Source of the DNA: Paramecium tetraurelia
Taxonomy: Eukaryota; Ciliophora; Oligohymenophorea; Peniculida; Parameciidae
Direction: 5' to 3'
DNA: 64,000 nt
Assembly (NCBI RefSeq): GCF_000165425.1
Contig: NW_001799645.1
Location: forward strand, 248,001-312,000
Notes under the pieces: model-generated
The model's input: the letters and a program-made list of their open reading frames with translations, nothing else
Database searches by the model: none
Told to the model about the DNA's origin: nothing
Position numbers and translations under genes: made by a program
Shown: positions 1-11,156 of the stretch, piece after piece
How positions within the stretch are numbered: position 1 is the first letter of the stretch
Layout of the letters: every line of letters starts with the position of its first letter

Positions 1-226
1 TATTCTGGTAATTTGGCTGCCTCAAGGATTAGACTAGGATTGGTGGTGGCATCTTGAGGTTAGAATTTTTAGATGTCATTGATCTTGCCTGTGTCAGCTA
101 CAACCACAGTATGCTAGGATGAGTATGGATGATAAATACTTCTCTAAGAGAATTAAGAGCATTTGGATTTGATTTAACTTTCTTGGATGGTGAGGAACCA
201 TCATGTTATACTTCAGCAGCGTCCAT
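1..226 (-). CDS. Transaldolase, N-terminal part (runs off the window)
   Basis: Pentose-phosphate enzyme that transfers a three-carbon ketol unit between sugar phosphates. The start is the ATG whose complement is at 224-226. Removing a 26-nt GTA...TAG intron at 114-139 joins two exons that give the family signatures VVADTG and PQDATTNPSLIL, followed by AAKLPEY. This is the first part of the TIM barrel; the Schiff-base lysine lies further on, outside the window. The opposite strand is also largely open here but has an in-frame TGA and no family match. Identity is well supported by the N-terminal motif; only about 66 residues are visible. Confidence 0.85.
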
Positions 227-311
227 AATTAAATAATAATACTTTAACACATTTTAAGTATTTTGAGTGGAATTTATACTAAATTATTTTTAATAAAATC
301 GCGCCTAAAAT

Positions 312-1626
312 ATGAGTGCAGAAAATGAAATTCAAGAGGAGAGAAATAATGAAGAGTAGTATCGAAATTGGAAGTAGAACATCCCATTTATGTATGAAAT
401 CTGCATCAACCACCAAAACAATTGGCCATCCTTAACAGTTTGCTGGTTGAATGAACTTGAGATGTCTTTTGCATTATTATCTTAGTGATCAAAATGACAA
501 TGAAATACATAGATTGATAGTGGCCACTCAGACCAATAATTAAGAGTAGGATTATATCAAATTGCTAAAAGTTGCTATTCCTAAGAAACTAGATGAATAA
601 TTGGATAACACATTGCTAAATAACATTTGTACTTATAAATTACTATTCGAAGGGAAAACCTAAGCAGTAGGAAAGGTATAAGAGGAATTGCAAATTCCAG
701 TAGAAGTTGAAATCAATCGAGTTCGATAATAACCAAATAATCAATTCATATTAGCAGCATAAGCTGGAGATGGGGAAGTTGGTATCAATCTAATGGATTC
801 ACTTAGGTATTTACGATTTAAGCAAATAATCAAAAGTATTCGCTTTGAAAGGATAGGAGAAAGAGGGTTATGGGCTGTCTTGGAATCTTACGAATTCTGG
901 ATAATTATTGTCTGCTAGTTATGATCATAACATATACCACTGGGATTCCAACACAGGATAATTGATAAAGTAATACAATTTTCATTCAGCTGAAGTTGAA
1001 GATGTGTGCTGGCATCCTCAAGATCCAAATATTTTCATTTCTTGTTCTGATGATAAAACATTTGCGATGTAAAATCAATTTACTATTATAATCTAGTTGT
1101 GATATTCGAACAAATCAAGGAGTTACAATTAAATAAGAAGCCCATTCTTAAGAAGTCAACTGTGCTCAATTTAATAATTTCTAATCTAATATATTTGCCA
1201 CTGGGTCTAATGATGCTCAAGTTAAAATGTTTGATATGAATAAACCAGAGGAGGATATTCACACATTTTCAAATCATGAAGATGCCATTTATAGTCTCTA
1301 ATGGTCTCCTCATTAAAGAAATTTACTTGCATCTGGTTCTGTTGATACTAAAATTGTTGTGTGGGACTATTATAAAATTGGAAATGAAATTAAGGCTGAA
1401 GATGAGAAAGATGGTCCATCAGAATTGTTGGTAGATATGTTTATTATACAATTAGTTTTATCACGGAGGACATAGATCTAAAGTGAATGATTTATCTTGG
1501 AATGTTAATCATAAACATTTGTTTGCAAGTGTTGAATAAGAGAAAAACATACTCTAAATCTGGAAGATTTAGCAATAATTATGGGAAGAAGATGAAAATG
1601 ATGAATATATCCAATCTCTAGTCTGA
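312..1626 (+). CDS. RBBP4/MSI1-type WD40 histone chaperone
   Basis: Histone-binding WD40 propeller of the RBBP4/RBBP7/MSI1 (CAF-1 p48, Nurf55) family, a nuclear subunit of chromatin assembly and deacetylase or Polycomb-type complexes. About 404 residues, the usual family length. Four introns (464-485, 782-806, 1069-1096, 1431-1455) restore one frame. The N-terminal helix has WKQNIPFMYE then WPSLTV, as in RBBP4. Blades contain GYGLSWN, VEDVCWHPQDPNIF, QWSPHQRNLLASGS and, near the end, HGGHRSKVNDLSWN followed by the family's C-terminal IWKIQQ. The stop is the TGA at 1624. Few alternatives fit, because the N-terminal helix and the extended loop before the last blade are specific to this family. 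Confidence 0.9.
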
Positions 1627-1717
1627 AGATATGTTATTTATAAATAAATTATTAAAGAATTATATAAACATATTCAAATTCTATTTCCACAAATAGATTT
1701 GTTGAATAATTAACTTA

Positions 1718-4305
1718 ATGTCAAAGTTCTTATAAATATCAGATATTGAAAGCGAAATTTAGAGTGAAAATTAATTTAATTAATAACACTGCTTTAAGTC
1801 AAAGTTTTTTTAAGATCTAGATTTAGAAAGTGATCATGAAAATCAAATTAATAATTAAAATGATTTCAAACAATAAAATTGCATAAAACCAACATTGAAA
1901 TAAGATAATTAAAATAAAAGTGAAGATGAAATATATAATCACTATTTAATAATTGATAACATCCATAATTAAGTTTCAGATGTAAATCAAATAGATTAGA
2001 CTAATGAAGAATTAAAGAGAATTGAAAAAAAAAGAAAAAAGAAATAAAGATTAAATAAAAAGAAATAATAAAATTAATAAATCTAATAAGAATCTATAAA
2101 TGAAGGGGCTAATAAAGCAGAATAAATAAAACATGGTGCTTAATTGGCTTTAGAAATGTAAGAATAAAGAAGAATTATTTAATAAGAAAATAGACTTTAT
2201 TTAATTTAAAAATAAAAAGAGGAACAACTTCGAATAGATGAATAAAGGAGAAATGAAATTTATAATCGAGAATATTAAGGTATATTTCGTTGTGCTTGTT
2301 TCGATAAGCCTCAAAATCCCTAAAATTAGAAGGAAAAACAGAACAAACTTTAGGATTACACTAAAAAGTAATAATTTATATAGTAGCAGTATATGAATAT
2401 TTAATAATAACAATAATAGTAATAATAATAATAACAATAATAGTAATAATAACAATAATAATAATAAAAAAAAGAATTTTACATTTGCTCAATTTTGGGA
2501 GATTTTGAATCAGGAAAAACAACCATAATAAGAGGATTGGTCGATTTTATGAAAAGAATGGGTTTTCAGGTTGAGCTTTTCGGTTACTCTTATGTTTGCC
2601 AACCAACTTAAAACAATAACAATTTGTTCGTTTAAATGCAATCCTACTTTCCTGTTCGTTATGAAAACTAAAAATTTATATTTTATGATCAACCTTAACA
2701 ACTAAAAAATTTACAAACTTTTCCAAACTGTGATATAGCTATAGTAATTATTGATCTCATGTAAGGTTTAGAATCATAAAGTATTAAAGATATTGAATAT
2801 CTGAAATTGCGAAAGATCCCTTTTATTATTGCTCTTAATAAGTGTGATAGATGTTTTGAAAATAGAAATTTTCATTAATTATCATATCAAAAATTATAGG
2901 ACCAAACAAAAAATAGTAAATGTATTTATCATAATCATTTGCATTCCATATTGAATTAGTTAGCGTAACTAAATTTAAGTGCTGTTCAATATTGGGAGCA
3001 AGTGGACGGAAAAGCTAATATCCCTTTAGTTCCTACTTCAGGAAATCTTGCTATGGGTTATGAAGCTGTATTGGCTACACTTGTAAGATATCTTCCTGTA
3101 AAATCAATCTCCAACAATAAAATTAACTTCTTAGTCTTAAACAATAAGGATATTGAAGAAAATGAATCTATTTTAGAGTGTTTGGTAATTGATGGCCATT
3201 TAAAAAGAGGAGAATACTTATTAATTTCAGATGACGGATATCCAACTTCTGTTATAGTAAAGAATCTCCAAGTTATTCATTAAGAAATTAGTAAAAAATA
3301 TTTCGATAAAAATTGGGTATCAGTTGAAGAGGTTAAAACTAATTTAGCATTTGTTCGAGTCATAACTGATAAGTTATATTCAGTTTTGTTAGGATGTCAA
3401 TTTAAGATTGCTAATTCAGATGAAGAAGTTTAAGAAGCTTAAGAGTTTATTAAAAATTAGTTTATTAATTCTTTGTCAAAATTTGAACTAGATAAAGAAG
3501 GTATAGGGGTTTTTGCTTTAGACGAGGCTTCACTTCTCAAACTAATGCGATTTTTATAGTAAAATAATATTTAGATTTCCTTTTCTAATATTGGAATGGT
3601 TTCCTAAGATCTGTTTTTAAAGTTTATTTATAAGTGCTAGTAACAGTAGTTTAATCAAAAGTAAATATCTTATCTATTTTATTAGATTTGCATGTATTTT
3701 AGCTTATGGAATCAATATTCAACAGGATATTTTAGAAATTGCCAAATACCATTAAATATAAATAATTTCGGACGATAATTGTTTATCTTTGATATCCAAT
3801 TACTAAAAGTATGTCAAAAGTGTAATTGAAGTTAAAAAAGAGTAGTTAAAGGGTACAACAATATTTCCTTGTCTACTAAATGTAAATGTGTTCAATAGCT
3901 TAGGTGACAGAAATAATTTAAATGTCAGATCCAATGATATTAAAGATTTAAGTAGCTTAGGGAATCTTAGCCACAGGAACACCACTATGTCAGTTCAGCA
4001 GAAAAACAGCTGGTTTGAAATAAATAGGAGTAGTTAGGAGAATAGAATAAAAAAAATAGGTCTTGAATTGGGCCAGAATTTAGACTGGATCAGTAATGAT
4101 AACTGTTGAGAATAATGTAGATATGAATAAATTTTAATGTCAATTTTTGAGTATGCCACAGCTTGCAAGCATAGTAATAATTTTGATTTATTGAAAGATT
4201 TCAAGAAAGGATATAGATATTGTTAAAGAATATTATAGAGAAGACTTCACTATATAAGATTGGCAGATGGTTAGGGAATTAAAATAGTATTTTTCAATAG
4301 TTTGA
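1718..4305 (+). CDS. Divergent eIF5B-like translational GTPase with poly-Gln stretch
   Basis: eIF5B promotes ribosomal subunit joining on the 40S subunit using GTP. The order here matches: a Lys/Glu/Gln-rich N-terminus, a poly-Gln run (about 2395-2465) directly before the G domain, then GDFESGKTT (P-loop), YDQP where the DTPGHE box should be, NKCDR (G4), PLVPTSGN (G5), beta-barrel domain II, domain III and domain IV (SLDPMILKIQVAQG, GTPLC) with the C-terminal DWQMVRELKQ helix. Introns at 3661-3685 and 3904-3928 are clear; a third of 24 nt near 4170-4193 ending AAG is less certain. About 837 residues. The altered switch II suggests a paralog with changed or lost GTP hydrolysis; that is inference. 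Confidence 0.8.
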
Positions 4306-4785
4306 AAATATATTAACATATATATTTTATAAACCTACTTTGATGGCAAGTTATATGTACTATTTCTAATTTTGATAATCCTTATAATAGTGATTCAAGA
4401 TTTCTTCAATATTGTTATTCACTTGTTGAATCTTCACTTAATGCAATATCAATAATCTTGCATTCATTTTTATTAAATTGAAATGGCAATTGATATACAG
4501 TTATTTAATTGTTAATATTATAAATCAACTCTTAATTTGTAATTAGGTATTATTATTTACAATATCATAATGCAAATACGTATTATTACTATTTTATTTA
4601 AATTGTAGTTACAAATTTAATTCTCTGATTATTAACAATTCATCCATCTGAGACTGCTTGTATTTAAATTAATGTTCTAGAATCATTTATTAGATTGATA
4701 TTTTAACATTCATTTGTCATATTTTAACAGTTTGATATGATATTTAGTTATGAAAATAAAATGATAAGTATAATATATTAAACAA
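4306..4785. other. Intergenic, no gene seen
   Basis: AT-rich stretch between two plus-strand genes. No frame carries a recognisable family or sustained coding-like composition, and no clear repeat was found. It presumably holds the 3' end of the eIF5B-like gene and the promoter of the VWA gene. Confidence 0.5.
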
Positions 4786-6643
4786 ATGCAAAAGGTATAT
4801 AGAAGGAACAGTGGATATTCATCGGGTTCTGGTTCAGAACAAAACGATTTTCTTTCCTAACCATAGCAATAATAAATTTTTCAAACAAGTCAAGGCAATT
4901 GGCAGATTGAATAAGAGATAGTAAAATCACTTTTGAGTGAATAATAAGGAATGCAATTAGAAGAGAAAGTGGAAGAACAAACTGTTATAACAATTGATTA
5001 GGAAATTACTGATCCAGATGCTCTCCAGGTTGAATTATTGAATAGTGTTCATTTAAATGTTCTCCCTCGTTAGAAAGCAATACAAGTCCAAGAATACTCG
5101 CAAATCTTACCAGTTGTTTTGTAGATATAATCCTTGAAATCACAATTGAAGAAATAAAGAGCCAATATTGATTTGATGTGTGTTGTCGATGTAAGTGGAT
5201 CTATGAACGGAGAGAAGATTAAATTAGTACAGAACTCTTTGAGATACATCTAAAAGATATTGAAGCCAACCGATAGATTAGCATTGGTGACCTTTGGTAC
5301 TTAAGCAGGCATAAATTTATAATGGACAAGAAATATTGCAGAAAATAAAAAGAAAATAAAGAAAGCAATAAAAGATATTAAAATTAGAGATTCAACTAAT
5401 ATAGCATCAGGTGTTGCATTGGGTTTGAGAATGATTAGAGATAGGAAGTTCAAGAATCCAGTTACAAGTATGTTTGTGTTAAGTGATGGTGTTGATGATG
5501 ATAGAGGTGCTGATTTGAGATGTTAATAAGCTTTGCATCAATATAACATCTAAGATACTTTGACGATAAACACTTTTGGTTATGGTTCAGATCATGATGC
5601 TAAGGTGATGAATAACATTGCAAATTTGAAAGGAGGATAGTTTGTGTATATTGATCAAATCTAAAGAGTCTCTGAACATTTCATATTGGCTATGAGTGGT
5701 ATGTTATCAGTCAAAGCCAAGAATGTTATATTGACAGTCAAATAATTAAATAATGAGTTCAAATTATCTAAAATATTTGGAGATGATTTTCTGTGGAACA
5801 AAATTAGTGAAACTGAATTTCAACTGACTTTGAATTACTTAGTGGATGAGGACAAAAAGGAGTTTGCCTTGGAAATCGAAATCCCAGGTTTCAAACAACA
5901 AGAACTCGTTTTGGAGAACATCATGTAAATTGATCTATAAGGGGTGTTTATTGGATTGAATACTGCTTTTAAGAAGTCATCTAATTTAGAATTAGAATTC
6001 TCCAAGACAGAAGTATAGTATTAACCAGTGGAATTGGTGGAAGTTAATTATTTAAGAGCCAAGGCTGGTGATAGAATAGGTTAAGCAAAGGAATTAGCTA
6101 ATAGCAAGAAATATGATTAGTCAATTTAATTACTGAATTAAATGATTGATGAAATTGAAAATTCCTTATTCAAAGATAGTAAACAATTAGTTGTTGTTTT
6201 GAAAGATTTGAATGATATCAAGTAGGTTTGTAAGCCACAGACATATGAGAGGGATGGTGAAGCCATGATGTTACACAAATAGAAGAATCATATTTAAAGA
6301 TAGAGATCTATAAGTATTAATATTGTACTATTATTAAGATAATTCCGAGGAGTGGTGTGAGGATGAGGAAGAATAAATGAATCAATTTAAAAATGGAAAT
6401 TTAAATTTGAGTTAAAGCTATAGTGGTGGTAGCTGCAAAAGTATTGGAAATGTGAAAAATGTTGTGATGAAACTTGATAGTCAATCTGATGGTAGTTATA
6501 GTGCACGAAACATTGACCCAAATGAAGATGAGGATGAATTAGAAATCAAGTAAAGCCCAAAAATTTTAAAGATAAGAGGGTCAAGAAGAGCAAGCCCCGT
6601 TATTCGTAAATAGAGAGACTCAAGAGGATCTTCAGTTGAATGA
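4786..6643 (+). CDS. von Willebrand factor A domain protein
   Basis: About 610 residues. A Gln/Ser-rich N-terminus leads into a VWA fold that begins with DLMCVVDVSGSMNGEKI, a complete MIDAS metal site (DxSxS), followed by KLVQNSLRYI, a Thr in DRLALVTFGT and VLSDGVDDD for the second metal loop. The later part has two helical, Lys/Glu-rich segments, then an acidic and a Ser/Arg-rich tail (RGSRRASPV). One intron at 6314-6338 (GTA...AAG) is needed to reach the tail. There is no signal peptide, so an intracellular Mg-dependent protein-binding role is likely. The family resembles inter-alpha-trypsin-like VWA proteins common in ciliates; the partner is unknown. Confidence 0.85.
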
Positions 6644-6806
6644 TATAATACATTTATTTTTATTCATTAAATAAAGTTATAAGTTTTTATAAGTTTATGT
6701 TAGATGTATATATGAATTAAAGGATGTTCTAATCTAGTAAATCTGGTAGAATAAAAACTAGACAAAAACAAGGTTTGACATAATTTATTATTTATTTTAA
6801 TATTAC

Positions 6807-8762
6807 TCATTTTTATCCTTTTTTTTGCAGCTTTTCTTGTACTTCTGAAAGAGTTAAATTTTCAATTTCCTCATAAAAGGTGTTGAAGTCATAGTTAATG
6901 TCTTTAAATTCCTCATATGGATTCTAGCATATTAAAAGGTAAAGAAGGAGCAAATTAATTTCGGTTTCTTTACTGTTTAGATTTTTGATGTTTTTCAAGT
7001 TCTCAACAATGATGTCTCTATAGAGCATATGGAAGGTGTCATTTGCTTCAAAGTTATTGTTTTGAATTGATAAGAAATTCTTGATCAAACTCGAAGTGGG
7101 ACCAGTTGCTTTTCCATTCACTAATTCTTCTTATTGAACTATGTTGCACTTCTTTGAGATTTCAGTATAGAAATCCAATGAATGCTTCATATCCATAGAA
7201 ATTAATGATATTAACTTTTAGTATTCCTATTCAGTAAGTTAAAATGACATACTTAGGATGCTAAAAATCTGCCCCAAGTTTCCTTATCGAATTTATCATG
7301 ATCCTTTCTCTATAATTGTTGATTGACTCTTTCAAGATGAACCATTTGATTTTTGGCAATCAAATAAATTAATCTGAAATAATTGTCATTTGCTAGCTAT
7401 AATTTCGTTTATAATTTAATAATTTTCTGAATAACAAAGTTAAAGAAGAAAGCTATATTTCTTTCAAATAAAAAGTAATTGTTGTATTTGAGCATAGCAT
7501 CCCTTCTCTTCTTCTCGTTTTTGTAATTGCTCATGATGATGTCAGCCTAAAATTTGGATAGAATAAAATACATTGGAATCGGAATCAAATTGACTTGAAA
7601 ATTTAGCTGATTGAGATCTGGCTTCAGCAGAAGCTTCTAATGTTTATTGATTAGAGTTTTCTAGAGTATTAATAGGATTTTTAGCCAAATAACCAACAAC
7701 TAAGTTTTGATCAATATATAATTTATTAAGACTAATGGACTTGGAAATTTCATCTTTATAAATGAAGATTAATGATACCTTTTTCTTTCAGGATATTTTT
7801 CATATTCTCTTTGATAGTCTCCTCATCAATTTTGATTGTAGGATCTTCAAAAACACCTTCCCAAGAAATTCTGTCCTTTTCTTAAACTCTCAACATTAGG
7901 GTTATAAGTTCTTTGATTTTCTGAGATCTTACTGGCTTGGGGGGAAATTTAAGTGACTAATTGTTGATCAAATGAATATTTTACTTGTTTTTTAATGTTT
8001 TCAAGTAGCGAGTAAGCATTTTCGGCTGACCAGGGAGTTCTGCCATAAAGAAGTTCATAAAACATAACTCCAACAGACCAAACATCGCATTTGGCTGAGA
8101 ATGGCTGGCCTTCAAGAATTTGGGGAGCCATATAAAGAGGGGAACCTAATCTTGAGAGATAAGCAGGATCTAAAGAAAAATTGAATTGATAAAAATACCA
8201 TTCATTTCTGAATCCATCACACGTGCAAAACCAAAGTCTGTAATTTTAGCCACTCCTTAGTGAAGAAGAATGTTAGCAGGTTTAATGTCTCTGTGAATAA
8301 TCTTCTGCTTGTACAATCTCTTAAATCCTTCGACAATGTGTTTGATAAAGATCACAGCTTCAAGCTTATAAAATTATCAATGAGAGTTACCTCGCTTAAT
8401 CTTTTTTCTTCCTTTTTGGCCATGTAATCTTTGAGATCACCGTCAGCACAATATTCAAGAAACATGTACAAATAGTTATTCGTACGAGCCACATCGTACA
8501 ACCTCACTATATTTGGATGATTGATTTTTTGAAGGATAGCTATTTCTCTTTTGATCAACTCAATCATTTTTGGAGTGTCTGAAATTGTCTAAAATACTTA
8601 AATTCACAAATATACTGCTATTTTTATGGTTTTTACAGCCACTTGCTTAGTTTCGTCTTCTTAATAAAAGCCTCTATAGACAATTCCATACGCTCCTTGG
8701 CCCAAAGTTTTGTTCACTACGACATACTTGTCTACTTTCTTAGTTGTCCAATCTTCATTCAT
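6807..8762 (-). CDS. ATG1/ULK (Unc-51-like) type Ser/Thr protein kinase
   Basis: About 589 residues encoded by eight exons; introns (plus-strand coordinates) at 8589-8615, 8365-8390, 8170-8198, 7957-7984, 7754-7778, 7547-7571 and 7227-7252. The kinase domain is complete: GQGAYGIVYRG glycine loop, VAVKTI lysine, HRDIKPANIL catalytic loop, DFGFAR metal loop, APQILEG in place of APE, and VWSVGVMFYELLYG. The first 270 residues most resemble ULK/ATG1 kinases, which start autophagy, but Paramecium has many such kinases, so the physiological role is open. The C-terminal half is helical and Lys/Gln-rich with no domain I recognise. The second ATG at 8758 is possible; 8762 gives the longer N-terminus. 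Confidence 0.88.
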
Positions 8763-8976
8763 CTTTTTTTAAGATATAAAATAATAATTAAGAAATAGAT
8801 ATATTGAAACAAATGATTTTTCTATATGAAAATCATTTGCTTATTTGAATTAGATATTTAATTGATTTGCTATTCAAGTTATTCAAGTAATTCAAAGACA
8901 TAAACCCATTGCAACATTGTCCAACTCCACTTCCTTTTAATTCACTAATTTATTTTTGTTAATTAAATATTAACAA
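8763..8976. promoter_or_regulatory. Divergent promoter region, ULK-type kinase and NAXE-like gene
   Basis: A 214-bp AT-rich gap separates the start codons of a minus-strand and a plus-strand gene, so both promoters must lie here. It contains the near-direct repeat ttattcaagt / attcaagtaat around 8871-8892. No specific factor site is recognised. Confidence 0.35.
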
Positions 8977-9789
8977 ATGTTAATATTTTTTTTAACTTTG
9001 CTCAACTCACTCCTAGCTCAAGACCAAGCCTCATTGCCTGCTCCCACCTTGTCCTACTTGAAGGGAAGCGAGTTCCAACAATTGATGGAAACATTAATTG
9101 GGAAGCAATATGGATATACTAAGGCTTAGTTGGCAGAGATAGGAGGTCAGAGTGTTGCAGAATACATCCTGTATTTATCAAGAATAGATGTGCCACTTAA
9201 GAGAGTTATTTTTATTATTGGATAGGATTTCTCAGGATCCTCATTTCAAAACGGATATTTCGGATTGGCAGCTGCACGATATTTGGCTTAGAGAAAAGTA
9301 GAAGTAGATGTGGTGCTCTTGTATCCCAACGATCCATTAAGGAGTAGATTGGCAATGCAATGCAAATCACATTCGGCAACCTTGCATTTTGACATACTTC
9401 AAAACCTTTAGGAATAATTGAATGTTTAAATGACCAAGAACATTCTAGCCAATTGGTTGAACGATTACGACCTGGTTGTTGATGCCATCTCACTCAGTTC
9501 AATAGAATAACCCAAAACTCCAGTGAGAGAATTTATGCATGCCTTCTCAGAAGTCAACAAAAAAGTACTCGCCATCAATCTGCCTGTTGGATGGCATACT
9601 GACAATGGAAATCTGTATAATGTCTATGTGCCCCAATTTGTGATCTCCTTGGGATTGCCTTTGAAAGGCATAAAGGAATTTGAAGGATAACATGCCATTG
9701 GTGGTAGATACATACCTTAAACAAATACTTTCAATTACGTTCTGCCCAAATACAAAATTGAAGACAGTTTCCATTTACTATAAAAGTGA
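8977..9789 (+). CDS. Secreted NAXE/YjeF_N-like protein with altered binding loop
   Basis: About 270 residues, single exon. The first 17 residues (MLIFFLTLLNSLLAQ) form a signal peptide. The rest aligns with the YjeF_N fold of NAD(P)HX epimerase (NAXE, AI-BP): RVIFIIGQDF for the first strand, GLAAARYLA for the following helix, DYDLVVDAISL with the conserved Asp, KVLAINLPVGW for the IDIPSGW strand, VPQFVISLGLPLKG and IGGRYIP. The hallmark GPGNNGGDG loop is replaced by GQDFSGSS and DAIFG by DAISL, so epimerase activity is doubtful. Base composition is higher in GC than the neighbours, consistent with strong expression. A secreted or vesicular non-enzymatic role is inference. Confidence 0.78.
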
Positions 9790-9811
9790 ATTTTATATAA
9801 ATTAATTTGTC

Positions 9812-11144
9812 ATGTTCTAAAAATTTGGATAACAACTCAAACCTATAATCAACCGATCATCTTCTGAGAACAGAAAAGAATAATCAATAACTAAACCAAA
9901 TTACCATTTTACATAGAAAAGAGAGAGAAGTGAATCCAAAGTACAATAATCTTCAGTTGAAGATTAAAATCAGAATAGTTTAAAACAGCAATCGAATTCG
10001 AACTAAGTCGGTCCAGCACAAAGATTGACAGTGAAGTTGCCAGACCTAAAAGGCTATTAGAAGTAAATGGAAAAATCAACATCAGGAGCTGATCTAACTA
10101 AAAAGCCTCCTCTCCTTAAGAATAGACTTATATTAGATTCTAAAACAAAATAACATCTATAAGGATAATAGAGTTCACTAACTCAGACTCTTCCTATCAA
10201 AAGTTAAAGAGAAGAGAGTTAGACAACCTAATAATAAGCAAAAAATAAAATAAAGATTACACATTGTAGTTAATCAAGAGCAGGTTTTGATGGAGTATAA
10301 GAGAAAACAAATCAAGATCGAGAGTTATGTTTACAATTGGATGATAATAATTATGGCTTTGCGGTGATGGATGGACATGGGATGGATGGTGAATATGTGA
10401 GTTCGTTTATCAAAGAGTTGTTAAAATGTATAAAAATGTTATGTATGTAGATAATTTAACTAAATTCTATAAGGCATTTGATTTTCAGAAGGTATTCTTT
10501 GAGATGCATCAGAAGATGAAATTTTAGACGGAATTTGGTTGTCAGTTTTCAGGGACTACTTTGACAGTAATATTGATAAGAGAAAATACTATTCATTGTG
10601 GATGGGTAGGAGATAGTAGAGCAATCTTGGTCAAAAGGAACAGCAATACCAACAATTTAAACGTAGTTGAATTGTCAATAGATCATAAACCACATTAGGA
10701 GAATGAAAGAATGAGAATTGAGTAGAATGGAGGAGTAGTTGATACATATCATTTACCTAATGGAGCACCTATAGGACCATCAAGAGTATGGGCAAGAGGA
10801 GCCTAATTTCCTGGATTGGCAATGAGCAGGAGTTTGGGAGACACTGTTGCTGCAGCTATTGGAGTGTCTCAAACACCTGATATCAAATCAGTAGAAATTG
10901 ACAATAAGGAGGATATTTTTATAGTTTTAGGATCAGATGGAATATGGGAGTTTTTGGAGAATTAGAGTGTATTTTGAGTTTAATAATCAAGATTGCTGAG
11001 ATGGTGTATCCGTTTTATCAGAAGAATGATGCTTAGGGAGCATGTTAGAAGGTTATTTAAGAAGCAGTGGCTGGATGGAAAGAACATAGTGAAGGAATAG
11101 ATGACATTACTGCAGTTGTTATTTTCTTTTAAAATGAATTGTGA
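9812..11144 (+). CDS. PP2C-family Ser/Thr phosphatase (PPM)
   Basis: Metal-dependent phosphatase, about 428 residues. A 150-residue Gln/Ser/Lys-rich N-terminal extension precedes the catalytic domain. The PPM motifs appear in order: GFDGVQEKTNQDR, VMDGHGMDGE (metal-binding Asp/Gly), FGCQFSGTTLTV, GWVGDSRAIL, AMSRSLGD, LGSDGIWEFLEN (third metal Asp) and EGIDDITAVVIFF (fourth). Introns at 10428-10450 and 10969-10991 (both 23 nt) restore the frame. All usual metal ligands are present, so it should be active. Its 3' end lies 12 bp from the 3' end of the oppositely oriented acyl-CoA oxidase gene. The substrate cannot be told from sequence. Confidence 0.92.
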
Positions 11145-11156
11145 TAATGTTAGAAA

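Noticed and set aside
1..122. Plus-strand frame with an in-frame TGA at 120
   Set aside because: The minus strand gives transaldolase after removing a typical 26-nt intron.
2201..2466. Minus-strand poly-leucine frame
   Set aside because: It is the antisense of the glutamine run and flanking coding sequence of the eIF5B-like gene, whose G domain follows in the same plus-strand frame.
7949..7985. Possible frameshift in the ULK-type kinase after LLENIKKQ
   Set aside because: A 28-nt GTA...TAG intron (7957-7984) restores the KFPPKP segment expected in such kinases.
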